Of a stretch of 64,000 nucleotides of DNA, positions 52,052 through 59,076 are shown piece after piece. The notes under the pieces were generated by a model, which was not told the DNA's origin, searched no databases, and saw only the letters and a list, made by a program, of their open reading frames with translations. The DNA comes from Microbacterium sp. BLY (GTDB lineage: Bacteria > Actinomycetota > Actinomycetes > Actinomycetales > Microbacteriaceae), in the NCBI RefSeq assembly GCF_017939615.1, contig NZ_JAGKSR010000001.1, positions 372,001 through 436,000 on the forward strand, read 5' to 3'. Position numbers and translations under genes: made by a program. The stretch's first letter is position 1; every line of letters begins with the position of its first letter.

Positions 52052-53065
52052 TCAGGCCCGACGCACCTCGGCGTGCGGGATCCGCGCCGCCATGACCCGC
52101 ACGGCCTCCGGATTGTCGTCCACGAGCACCGCCTCCCGGCCGAGTGCGGAGGCCACGGCCCCGGTCGTGCCGCTGCCGGCGAACAGGTCGAGCACCCGAT
52201 CACCGGGGCGGCTGGACGCCGCGACGATGCGCCGGAGGATGCCCTCCGGCTTCTGCGTCGGGTACCCGGTCTTCTCCCGCCCGGTGGTGGGGACGATCGT
52301 GTGCCACCACACGTCCGTCGGGAGCTTGCCGCGCGCGGCCTTCTCCGCGGTCACCAGGCCGGGCGCCATGTAGGGCTCGCGGTCGACGTCGTCGGAGTTG
52401 AAGACGTAGGTCCGCGGGTTCTTCACGTACACGAGGATCGTGTCGTGCTTCGTCGGCCAGCGTCGCCGTGACTTCGCCCCGTAGTCGTACGCCCAGATGA
52501 GTTCGTTCAGGAAGCAGTCCCGACCGAACACGGCGTCGAGCATGACCTTCGCATAGTGCGCCTCGCGGTAGTCGAGGTGCAGGTAGAGGGTGCCGTCGTC
52601 GGCGAGCAGACGCCAGGCCTCCTCCAGCCGCGGCATGAGGAAGGCGCCATAGTCGTCGAAGCTGTCGTCGTACGCGCGCAGCATGCCCCGCACCCGCTCG
52701 TACCGGTGTCCGTGGAACCCGTGCCGCACCTCGGGCTCGCCGGGCGCACGTTCAGAACTCAGGAGATCCGATGCGGTGTCGGCCGATTCGGGGCGGTTGC
52801 CGTCCGAATCAGCCGATTCCTCCGGAGTTGTGAACGTGCGGCGGGCGGTGACCACCTGCCGCTCCCGCACCCGCCCGGTGTTGAACGGCGGGTCGAGGTA
52901 GACGAGCGTGAAGGATCCGGACGGGAGCGTCGCCGCGACCGCGAGGTTGTCCCCCTCGATCACCGACACCCGCCCGACCCCCTGGGTCCCTGAGCCCCCC
53001 TGGGTCCCTGAGCCTGTCGAAGGGCCCGAGCCGGTCGAAGGGCCCGAGCCGGTCGAAGGGGTCAC
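52052..53065 (-). CDS. Solitary DNA N4/N6 methyltransferase with repeat-derived insertions
   Basis: 337 residues from GTG 53065, or 305 from GTG 52969. Motif order is beta-class: VYLDPPFNTGR (DPPF, motif IV) first, a target-recognition middle, then GDRVLDLFAGSGTTGA (motif I, AdoMet) near the C-terminus. No restriction gene is adjacent. Two parts look acquired from repeats: residues 2-32 (Ser/Thr/Gly-rich, STGSGP units, encoded by three 18-bp tandem copies) and about residues 75-107 (TFTTPEESADSDG), encoded by a dyad element. GTG 53065 overlaps lplA by 4 bp; start 52969 leaves the repeat tract as leader. Both insertions keep the frame. Confidence 0.85.
   Translation of the reverse strand: MTPSTGSGPSTGSGPSTGSGTQGGSGTQGVGRVSVIEGDNLAVAATLPSGSFTLVYLDPPFNTGRVRERQVVTARRTFTTPEESADSDGNRPESADTASDLLSSERAPGEPEVRHGFHGHRYERVRGMLRAYDDSFDDYGAFLMPRLEEAWRLLADDGTLYLHLDYREAHYAKVMLDAVFGRDCFLNELIWAYDYGAKSRRRWPTKHDTILVYVKNPRTYVFNSDDVDREPYMAPGLVTAEKAARGKLPTDVWWHTIVPTTGREKTGYPTQKPEGILRRIVAASSRPGDRVLDLFAGSGTTGAVASALGREAVLVDDNPEAVRVMAARIPHAEVRRA
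52745..52840. repeat. Palindromic element inside the methyltransferase reading frame
   Basis: Outer arms CGCACGTTCA (52745-52754) and TGAACGTGCG (52831-52840) are perfect; inner arms CGGCCGATTCGG (52780-52791) and CCGAATCAGCCG (52804-52815) match at 11 of 12; the half-arm CACAACTCCGGAG is shared with the dyad at 9512-9593. The 96-bp span preserves the reading frame and codes for a low-complexity segment. Confidence 0.75.
52982..53060. repeat. Tandem repeats between lplA and the methyltransferase core
   Basis: Two copies of CTGGGTCCCTGAGCC (52982-52996 and 53000-53014) and three 18-bp units: CCTGAGCCTGTCGAAGGG (53007-53024) and CCCGAGCCGGTCGAAGGG twice (53025-53042, 53043-53060). The 21-bp sequence at 53004-53024 recurs exactly at 60261-60281. 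Unit length is six codons. Confidence 0.85.
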
Positions 53066-54111
53066 GGAACCCGGTGCAACCACGCGTCGGTCGAGAACTT
53101 CGACTCCACGAGGGCCTCGGCGTCGGCGTATTCGTCGGGTGTGATGCCGCCGTCCTCGGCGGAGGTGAGCGAGCGGAACGTGTCCTTGAAGCGTTCGATG
53201 ATCTCGGCGCGCTCGAGCCCGGTCTGGCTGCGCAACGGGTCGACCCGCTTGGCGGCGGACGTCGTGCCCTTGTCGCTGAGCTTCTCCCGTCCGATGCGCA
53301 GCACCTCGGTCATCATCTGGCCGTCGATGTCGTAGGAGAGGGTGGCGTGGTGCAGCACGCCCCCGTTCGCGAGGCGCTTCTGCGCGGCGCCGCCGATCTT
53401 TCCGGTGGGGCTCGCGATGTCGTTGAGGGGCTGGTAGACCGCATCGATGCCGAGGGAGCGCAGCGCCTGCAGCACCCAGTCGTCGAGGAACGCGTAGGAG
53501 TCGGCGAAGGTCATGCCGGCGACGAGCGAGGCCGGGACGTACAGCGAGTAGGTGATGATCTGCCCGGCGGCCATGAGCATCGCCCCGCCCCCGGAGATGC
53601 GACGGACGACGTCGAACCCGTGCCGGGCCGCGCCCTCGGGGTCGACCTCGTTGCGGTACGACTGGAACGACCCGATGACGACGGCCGACTCGTTCCATTC
53701 CCAGATCCGCAGCGTGGGCCGGCGGCGGCCTTCGCCGACCCGCGAGGTGAGCACCTCGTCGAGGGCGAGGTTCATGCGCGGCGAGACCGCCTTCTCGTGC
53801 ACGATCTCCCAGTCGAAGTCGCCCCAGCCGGGCGCGGTGACGAGCGCGCGGCGGACGGCGGTGCCGACCGCCTCGGGGGTGAAGCCGAGCAGCTGGGCGC
53901 CGTCGGGGAGCGCGCCGCGGACGGCGGCGGCGATCGCCGTCGCGTCCGACTCGGCGGGGAGGCCCTCGACCGCCGCGTTGATGTCGTCGAGCGCGGAGTC
54001 CGGTTCGAGGAAGAAGTCCCCGGCGAGCCGGAACCGCGCGATCCGGTCGTTCTCGACCTCGAGGTCGACGACCACGAGCTTGCCCCCAGGAACCTTGTAT
54101 TCACCGTGCAC
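53062..54111 (-). CDS. lplA: Lipoate-protein ligase A-like, with accessory domain at the N-terminus
   Basis: 349 residues. It attaches lipoate or octanoate to dehydrogenase E2 subunits. The catalytic BPL/LplA domain (about 95-330) carries RRISGGGAMLM (lipoyl-AMP loop, RRxxGGG) and SPTGKIGGAAQKR with the conserved Lys. The first ~80 residues (YKVPGGKLVVVDLEV, RFRLAGDFFLEP, INAAVEGLP) match the small accessory domain that is C-terminal in E. coli LplA, so the order is permuted. GTG 54111 begins at the first residue of that domain; TAAGCT lies 6 nt upstream (54118-54123 minus), suggesting a leaderless mRNA. Confidence 0.85.
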   Translation of the reverse strand: MHGEYKVPGGKLVVVDLEVENDRIARFRLAGDFFLEPDSALDDINAAVEGLPAESDATAIAAAVRGALPDGAQLLGFTPEAVGTAVRRALVTAPGWGDFDWEIVHEKAVSPRMNLALDEVLTSRVGEGRRRPTLRIWEWNESAVVIGSFQSYRNEVDPEGAARHGFDVVRRISGGGAMLMAAGQIITYSLYVPASLVAGMTFADSYAFLDDWVLQALRSLGIDAVYQPLNDIASPTGKIGGAAQKRLANGGVLHHATLSYDIDGQMMTEVLRIGREKLSDKGTTSAAKRVDPLRSQTGLERAEIIERFKDTFRSLTSAEDGGITPDEYADAEALVESKFSTDAWLHRVP

Positions 54112-54144
54112 GGGTCCAGCTTAAGGCGCGCGGCGCCGCGGGGG

Positions 54145-54882
54145 TCAGCCGCCGAGCACGACCACGCGTTCCCCGGCCCTGATCGGTGTGGAGTAGCGGT
54201 TGCCGGGCGTGGGCAGGGGGCAGATGAACTGGTCGGAGAAGGCGCACGGCGGCAGGTAGGCGCGGTTGAAGTCGATCACCGCCGATCCGTCGGCGGCGGG
54301 CTCCTCCACCGGCAGGAATCGGAACCGGTAGGTCTCGAGGCCGTTCGTGCCGTCGGCGAAGACGGCGCTGAGCGCCCCGCTGCCGGCGCGGGTGACGGTG
54401 AGTTCGTGGGGTGCGCCGGCGAGCTCGAACCGGAGCCGTCCCGCGATCGGCGTCTCCCGCTCCTCACCGTCGACCGCCGTGACGACCATCCGCTCGTCGG
54501 CTGCGGGCTCGAATGTCGCCGGGATCCGCCAGCGCTCGTCCGGGGCGTACGCGTCGATCGCCGTGAACCACTCCCGCTGCGGGCGCGCCGGGTTCCAGAC
54601 GCGGAGGGCGAGCGCCCCGTGACGGTCGAACACGCGCAGTTCCCGACGGCCCAGGCGCAGGGTCTGCGTCCCGCGGAGTGTGACGACCGATCCGGAGGGT
54701 CCGAGCTCGCTGCCGCGGATGCCTCCGTCCCCGGTGAGAGCCCAGAGTCCCGGGACTCCGTCGACGGCCGCGGGTTCGGTGATGAGCCAGTTCGTCGACT
54801 CGAGCGCCGACGGCCCGTACTCCGACCCCGCATACCGTTCGCGCGACGCATGCCACTCGTGCCAGTCGGTCAGGAAGCTCAT
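54145..54882 (-). CDS. DUF1684 protein
   Basis: 245 residues. N-terminal LTDWHEWHASRERYAGS, then beta-rich segments with LRVWNPARPQREWFTAIDAY, a conserved PIAGRLRFELAG, and the C-terminal signature VIDFNRAYLPPCAFSDQFICPLPTPGNR with two cysteines, which is diagnostic of DUF1684. Function unknown. It is in the same direction as lplA, 33 bp away, and may share its mRNA. Confidence 0.85.
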   Translation of the reverse strand: MSFLTDWHEWHASRERYAGSEYGPSALESTNWLITEPAAVDGVPGLWALTGDGGIRGSELGPSGSVVTLRGTQTLRLGRRELRVFDRHGALALRVWNPARPQREWFTAIDAYAPDERWRIPATFEPAADERMVVTAVDGEERETPIAGRLRFELAGAPHELTVTRAGSGALSAVFADGTNGLETYRFRFLPVEEPAADGSAVIDFNRAYLPPCAFSDQFICPLPTPGNRYSTPIRAGERVVVLGG

Positions 54883-55022
54883 CGCGGCGGGCCCTCCCCC
54901 TCGCTCGTGCGGTGTGCCCCGAATCTAGGGCGGCTCGCGTGGCGCGCGACCCTCGTCCGTCACACGCCTTCACCCCGCGTCATCCCGCGTCACACACCTC
55001 CCTCCCCGCCCCTCCATCCGGT

Positions 55023-55165
55023 GCGGGATCAGAACCGCTCCCCGGTACTCCCTCCCCCGCCCGTTCCTGATCCCGCCACCCGGCCGGGCGCACCTCGCCC
55101 CGTCACCGTGCGTGTTCGAAAACGCTCCGCTCGGGCCGGAGGGAGGTGCGGAAGTGATCCCGCGG
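55023..55165. repeat. Intergenic GCGGGATCRAAAAC repeat region C
   Basis: GCGGGATCAGAAC (55023-55035) pairs with GTTCCTGATCCCGC (55063-55076); a second pair, GTTCGAAAACGC near 55112 and TGATCCCGCGGGA near 55154, follows. It lies in the 302-bp gap 54883-55184; the left part of the gap (54900-55020) is C-rich and contains no gene I can support. Confidence 0.7.
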
Positions 55166-55184
55166 GACCGGCGGAAGGGGACGG

Positions 55185-56039
55185 TCAGCGGGTGGGGATG
55201 TGGGCGTCGAGCCAGGCGAGCACGTCGGCGCGCACCTCGTCCTGCTGGAGCTCCTGGAAGATCTCGTGCCGGGCGTCGGGATAGACGAGGGTCGTGACGT
55301 CGGTGAGCCCGGAGCGCCGGCGGTACGCGTCGGCGAGCTTGTGGACGCTGCGCGGGCCGCCGACCGGATCGTCACGGCCGACGAGGAGCAGCATCGGGAG
55401 GTCGCGCGCCAGGTGCTTCGCCGGGCGTCCGTAGAGTCGCGCCGCGTCGAGCGGGCCGAAGAGCGTGAGCAGCGGCACGCCCGTCGTGAGCGGATCCTCC
55501 TCGAAGGCCTTCCACACCGCGGGGTCGCGGCTCAGCCACTCGTACCCGGTCGCGTCGTCGGCGGCCCAGGCGGCGTTCAGCGGCGCCGGGTTCAGCGAGC
55601 GGGGCGTGCGCAGCGCCGAGCCCGACAGGATGACCGCGTCGAAGGCCTCGGCGTGCTCGTTCAGCAGCATCTGCGCGAGGAACGACCCCCACGAGTGTCC
55701 GAGCAGCACGAGCGGGAGGTCGGGGTTCTCGTCGCGGATGAGGCCGGTCAGCTGCCAGATCGCGTCCTTGGCTGCCCGGAGACCTCCGGGGCCGAGCCGT
55801 CCGAGCCGGGCCGGGTCGCCGTGCTGGCGCATGCCGGTGCGCCCGTGTCCGCGGTGGTCGTCGGCGTAGACCCTGAATCCCGCCCCGGTGAGAGCCGCGA
55901 TGAGCGCGGGGTACCGCCCCGCGTGCTCACCCACCCCGTGCAGCAGTTGGACGACCCCGCGGGGCGTCCCCTCCGCCGGGTGGACGTCGTAGACGATGAC
56001 GATGCCGTGGCTGTCGGTGTACTCGCGGGTCTCGGTCAT
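55185..56039 (-). CDS. Alpha/beta hydrolase, monoacylglycerol-lipase-like
   Basis: 284 residues. Family order: VVQLLHGVGEHAGRYPALIAAL (oxyanion region HGxGE), YADDHRGHGRTG, nucleophile elbow LLGHSWGSFLAQ with Ser about 119, acid region LLVGRDDPVGGPRSV and the late YPDARHEIFQE with catalytic His. HGxGEHxGRY is typical of the monoglyceride lipase/lysophospholipase group. Substrate unproven. It is 9 bp downstream of cutC and likely co-transcribed. Confidence 0.9.
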   Translation of the reverse strand: MTETREYTDSHGIVIVYDVHPAEGTPRGVVQLLHGVGEHAGRYPALIAALTGAGFRVYADDHRGHGRTGMRQHGDPARLGRLGPGGLRAAKDAIWQLTGLIRDENPDLPLVLLGHSWGSFLAQMLLNEHAEAFDAVILSGSALRTPRSLNPAPLNAAWAADDATGYEWLSRDPAVWKAFEEDPLTTGVPLLTLFGPLDAARLYGRPAKHLARDLPMLLLVGRDDPVGGPRSVHKLADAYRRRSGLTDVTTLVYPDARHEIFQELQQDEVRADVLAWLDAHIPTR

Positions 56040-56048
56040 GGTCCTGCC

Positions 56049-56795
56049 TTACCGCTCGGTCTCCGCGAGGGCGTCGCGGATGGCGAAGGCGATGTCGCGA
56101 TCGGTCACCTCGTATCCGCCGACACCGTCGGAGGCGGAGCCCATGCGTACCCCGCCGTCCTCGACGACGGCGCGCTTCGCGGAGAAGTGGATCGCGTCGA
56201 CACCGGTCGCGGCCAGCACCGGAGCGCTCGCGACGTCGACGCCGCTGCCGGCCATGATCTCGATCTGCCCCTCGGCCGCGGCGACGAGGGCGCGCAGCGT
56301 GTCGATGCCGTCGATCGCGGCGGATGCCCCTCCGGAGGTGAGCACCCGACGGAGTCCGAGCTCGCGCGCCGCACGCAGGGTCGCCACCGGGTCGGGGGTG
56401 ACGTCGATCGCGCGGTGCAGGGTCGCCGGGGCGCCGTCGGCGGCATCCCGCAGCCGGGCCATGGCGTCGCGATCCAGCCGCCCCTCGCCGTCGAGCGCGC
56501 CGATCACCACTCCCGCGGCTCCGGCGGCGATCGCGTGGCGCACGTCGCGCTCGGCGACGGCGAGCTCGTCGGCGCTGTAGTGGAAGCCGCCGGCGCGCGG
56601 ACGGATGAGGACGTGCACCTCGGGTCCTCCGGCGCCCGCGGCCTCGAGGGCGAGGTCGAGCGTGGCGGGCGAGGGGGTGAGTCCGCCCAGGGCGAGAGCG
56701 GTGGCGAGTTCGACGCGGGCGGCGCCGACCTCGGCGGCGATGCGCACTCCGGCGGGGTCCTGGACGGCGATTTCGAGGGCGATCGTTCGGGTCAC
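56049..56795 (-). CDS. cutC: CutC family protein
   Basis: 248 residues. A TIM barrel named for copper homeostasis; that role is disputed and the true activity is not settled. Visible: ALEIAVQDPAGVRIAAEVGAARVELATAL, GLTPSPATLDLAL, VHVLIRPRAGGFHYSADEL, GVVIGALDGEGRLD, LHRAIDVTPDP, RVLTSGGASAAIDG and EIMAGSGVD, all standard for the family. The GTG start at 56795 is preceded by CACAAT 6 nt upstream; the GGAGGG between them abuts the start, so leaderless translation is likely. Confidence 0.93.
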   Translation of the reverse strand: MTRTIALEIAVQDPAGVRIAAEVGAARVELATALALGGLTPSPATLDLALEAAGAGGPEVHVLIRPRAGGFHYSADELAVAERDVRHAIAAGAAGVVIGALDGEGRLDRDAMARLRDAADGAPATLHRAIDVTPDPVATLRAARELGLRRVLTSGGASAAIDGIDTLRALVAAAEGQIEIMAGSGVDVASAPVLAATGVDAIHFSAKRAVVEDGGVRMGSASDGVGGYEVTDRDIAFAIRDALAETER

Positions 56796-56841
56796 CCCTC
56801 CATTGTGCCCGGTGGCCTCGTCCGTCCCCGACCCGCGGTCG

Positions 56842-56866
56842 GAAATATTAGATAGACTAACTAAGT
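56842..56866 (+). promoter_or_regulatory. AT-rich marR promoter/operator
   Basis: The stretch ATTAGATAGACTAACTAAG contains TTAG/CTAA inverted half-sites and TAGACT (56853-56858) 8 nt before the ATG. There is no Shine-Dalgarno. It is the only AT-rich patch in several kb and the expected target of the MarR protein encoded downstream. Confidence 0.55.
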
Positions 56867-57307
56867 ATGTCTGCGTCCGATGATTCCCTGCACCTCACCG
56901 CCACAGACCTCCGCATGGCCACTTTCCGGCTCGCCCGCCGGCTCCGCTGCGCCCGCGCCGCCGACCTGATGAGCGACACCCAGCTCGCCGTGCTCGCCGA
57001 GCTGCGCATGAACGGCCGCCGGACGATCTCCACCCTCGCCGAGCGCGAGCGGGTGACCGCTCCGTCGATGACGAGCATCGTGAACGGGCTCGAGGAACAG
57101 GGGTTCGTGGCCCGCACCCCGGACGAGGACGACCGCCGTCGCGTGCAGGTGGACATCACTCCCGCCGGTATCGAGATCGTCGCCGAGACCATCCGCCGTC
57201 GCGACGTGCTGCTGGCCGACATGCTCCGCGAGGTCGACTACACCGAGGAGGAGCTGGCGACCCTGCGAGAAGCGAGCGCCCTGATGCGGAGGGTGGTGGA
57301 GCGATGA
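56867..57307 (+). CDS. MarR-family transcriptional regulator
   Basis: 146 residues. Winged helix: LMSDTQLAVLAELRMNGRRTISTLAERERVTAPSMTSIVNGLEEQG and wing FVARTPDEDDRRRVQVDITPAG, flanked by helices for dimerisation. The small molecule it senses is unknown. It is coupled (ATGA) to the MFS exporter gene, the usual arrangement for drug-responsive repressor and pump. Confidence 0.93.
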   Translation: MSASDDSLHLTATDLRMATFRLARRLRCARAADLMSDTQLAVLAELRMNGRRTISTLAERERVTAPSMTSIVNGLEEQGFVARTPDEDDRRRVQVDITPAGIEIVAETIRRRDVLLADMLREVDYTEEELATLREASALMRRVVER

Positions 57308-58641
57308 GCGCCATGTTCCGTTCGTTCGCGAACATCAACTACCGCATCTGGTTCGCCGGCGCCCTCGTGTCCAACGTCGGCGGGTGGATGCAGGCCACCG
57401 CGCAGGACTGGGTGGTGCTGACCGAGCTCACCGACAACGACGCCACCGCGATGGGCGTCACCATGGCGCTGCAGTTCGGCCCTCCCCTGGTGCTCGTGAG
57501 CCTGACCGGCTGGGTCGCCGACCGCTTCGACCGGCGGAAGATCCTCCTGACGACACAGACCGCGCTGCTCGGCCTCGCCATCGCGGTGGGCTCGCTGCTG
57601 CTCGCCGGCGTGATGACCCTGCCGATGATGCTCGCTTTCGCCCTCGGATTCGGCATCGTCAACGCGTTCGACGCGCCCGCCCGCCAGGCGTTCGTGTCGG
57701 ACATGGTGTCCGCGTCCGAGACGTCGAACGCCGTGGCCCTCAACTCCGCCTCCTTCAACCTCGCCCGCATGATCGGCCCCGCGGTCGGCGGTCTGCTGAT
57801 CGTGGCGATCGGCTCCGGCTGGGTGTTCATCGTCAACGCCGCGACGTTCCTTGCCATGATCGTCGCGCTGCTGCTCATGCGCACGCACCTGCTGGCCCCG
57901 CGCCCGAAGAACCGCAGCCGCGGCGGCCTCGCCGAGGGCTTCCGGTACGTCTGGGCACGCAGCGACCTCAAGGTCGTGTTCGTGACGGTGTTCCTCATCG
58001 GCGCGTTCGGAATGAACTTCCCGATCTTCGCCTCGACGATGGCGCTGGAGTTCGGGGCCGGCGCCGACGGCTACGGCGTGCTGAGCTCGGTGCTCGCGAT
58101 CGGCTCGCTGATCGGTGCCCTCCTCGCCGCGCGTCGCGACCGGGCGCGGGTGCGTGTGGTGATCCTCGCGGCGGGCGGCTTCGGGATCGCGGCCTTCGTC
58201 TCGGCCGCGATGCCCACCTACCTCTCCTACGCGGTCACGCTCACGTTCACCGGTTTCATGATCGTGACGCTGCTGACCACGGCCAACGGCTACGTGCAGA
58301 TCACGACGGATCCGGCGCTGCGCGGCCGGGTCCTCGCCCTCTACATGGCCGTCATCATGGGGTCGACGCCGGTCGGCGCCCCCATCGCGGGCTGGGTGGC
58401 CGACGCGTTCGGTCCCCGCGCCGCGATCATGCTCGGCGGTACGGCCGGCTTCATCGCGTGCGCGATCGGCGTGACGTGGGTGCTGACGTCCGGGCGACTG
58501 CGGCGGGAGGAGAGCAGCCGCTTCCGACTGACGCTCGACGAGACCCGGCCGCTGCGGGTCATCCAGCCGGTCGAGCCGGTCGACTACACGGAGAAGGCGG
58601 CGGCGACCACGCCCATCCGCCTGCCGCGCCGCGACGAGTGA
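57304..58641 (+). CDS. MFS exporter (MFS_3/EntS-like)
   Basis: 445 residues with twelve predicted helices. N-terminal FANINYRIWFAGALVSNVGGWMQATAQDWVVL, motif A variant GWVADRFDRRKILL near 75, FGIVNAFDAPARQAFVSDMV near 120, and a second-half LRGRVLALYMAVIMGSTPVGAPIAGW. This is the siderophore/drug exporter subgroup. It shares a transcript with MarR. Substrate unknown. The C-terminal ~40 residues are charged and cytoplasmic. Confidence 0.9.
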   Translation: MSAMFRSFANINYRIWFAGALVSNVGGWMQATAQDWVVLTELTDNDATAMGVTMALQFGPPLVLVSLTGWVADRFDRRKILLTTQTALLGLAIAVGSLLLAGVMTLPMMLAFALGFGIVNAFDAPARQAFVSDMVSASETSNAVALNSASFNLARMIGPAVGGLLIVAIGSGWVFIVNAATFLAMIVALLLMRTHLLAPRPKNRSRGGLAEGFRYVWARSDLKVVFVTVFLIGAFGMNFPIFASTMALEFGAGADGYGVLSSVLAIGSLIGALLAARRDRARVRVVILAAGGFGIAAFVSAAMPTYLSYAVTLTFTGFMIVTLLTTANGYVQITTDPALRGRVLALYMAVIMGSTPVGAPIAGWVADAFGPRAAIMLGGTAGFIACAIGVTWVLTSGRLRREESSRFRLTLDETRPLRVIQPVEPVDYTEKAAATTPIRLPRRDE

Positions 58642-58701
58642 GCTGCGGAGGCATTTGTCAACGCCTTCCTCATCGCGGCCCGACGGTCGTAGCGTCGGGT
58701 C

Positions 58702-58986
58702 ATGGACGAGAACATGAGCACCCCGCACCCGCAGGATCCGGCCGAAGGCGCTCCCGGCGTCGACGTCCCTGACGAGAACTCCGGCCAGGGCGACGGCACC
58801 GGCGGCGCGATCCAGGGCGACAGCTCGCGCGGCGAGTCGACCGGTGGCGCCATCCAGGGCAGTTCCGGCCCCGGCCACGACGCCCCGCTGGGCGGCGACG
58901 AGAACACCGAGGACGAGCTCGCGGCCGACAACGCCGCGGAGGAGGATACCCTCCGCACGCTCGACCCGGACTCCCCGCCCGCCTGA
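58702..58986 (+). CDS. Small acidic, disordered protein with GGAIQG repeats
   Basis: 94 residues, rich in Gly, Asp, Glu and Pro, without cysteines or hydrophobic core, so predicted disordered. Two near-identical repeats, TGGAIQGDSS and TGGAIQGSSG, occupy about 33-60. No domain is recognised. Coding is supported by a TAGCGT hexamer 6 nt before the ATG, like neighbouring leaderless genes, and by actinobacterial codon use. A nested dyad follows 5 bp after the stop. Confidence 0.6.
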   Translation: MDENMSTPHPQDPAEGAPGVDVPDENSGQGDGTGGAIQGDSSRGESTGGAIQGSSGPGHDAPLGGDENTEDELAADNAAEEDTLRTLDPDSPPA

Positions 58987-58991
58987 CCCGT

Positions 58992-59069
58992 CGACCCACC
59001 CCTTTCGAGACGAGCCACCCCCTTGCGGTCGTCCGCAAGGGGGTGGCTCGTATGCAAGGGGGTGGGTCG
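58992..59069. repeat. Nested intergenic dyad, family 1, copy 3
   Basis: Outer arms CGACCCACCCC (58992-59002) and GGGGTGGGTCG (59059-59069). The inner stem is a perfect 18-bp hairpin (59011-59028 with 59033-59050) with loop TCGT, stable enough to terminate both the small acidic gene and the convergent rocD. Same outer arms as 14627 and 16755. Confidence 0.85.
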
Positions 59070-59076
59070 GCCGCGG

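Noticed and set aside
52052..53065. Restriction-modification system
   Set aside because: No endonuclease or specificity gene lies on either side (cupin and lplA flank it), so it is treated as a solitary methyltransferase.
58992..59069. Reading the nested dyads simply as rho-independent terminators
   Set aside because: Copy 3 could terminate, but copy 2 follows an independent terminator and the constant outer arms are not explained by termination; none has a T-tract.
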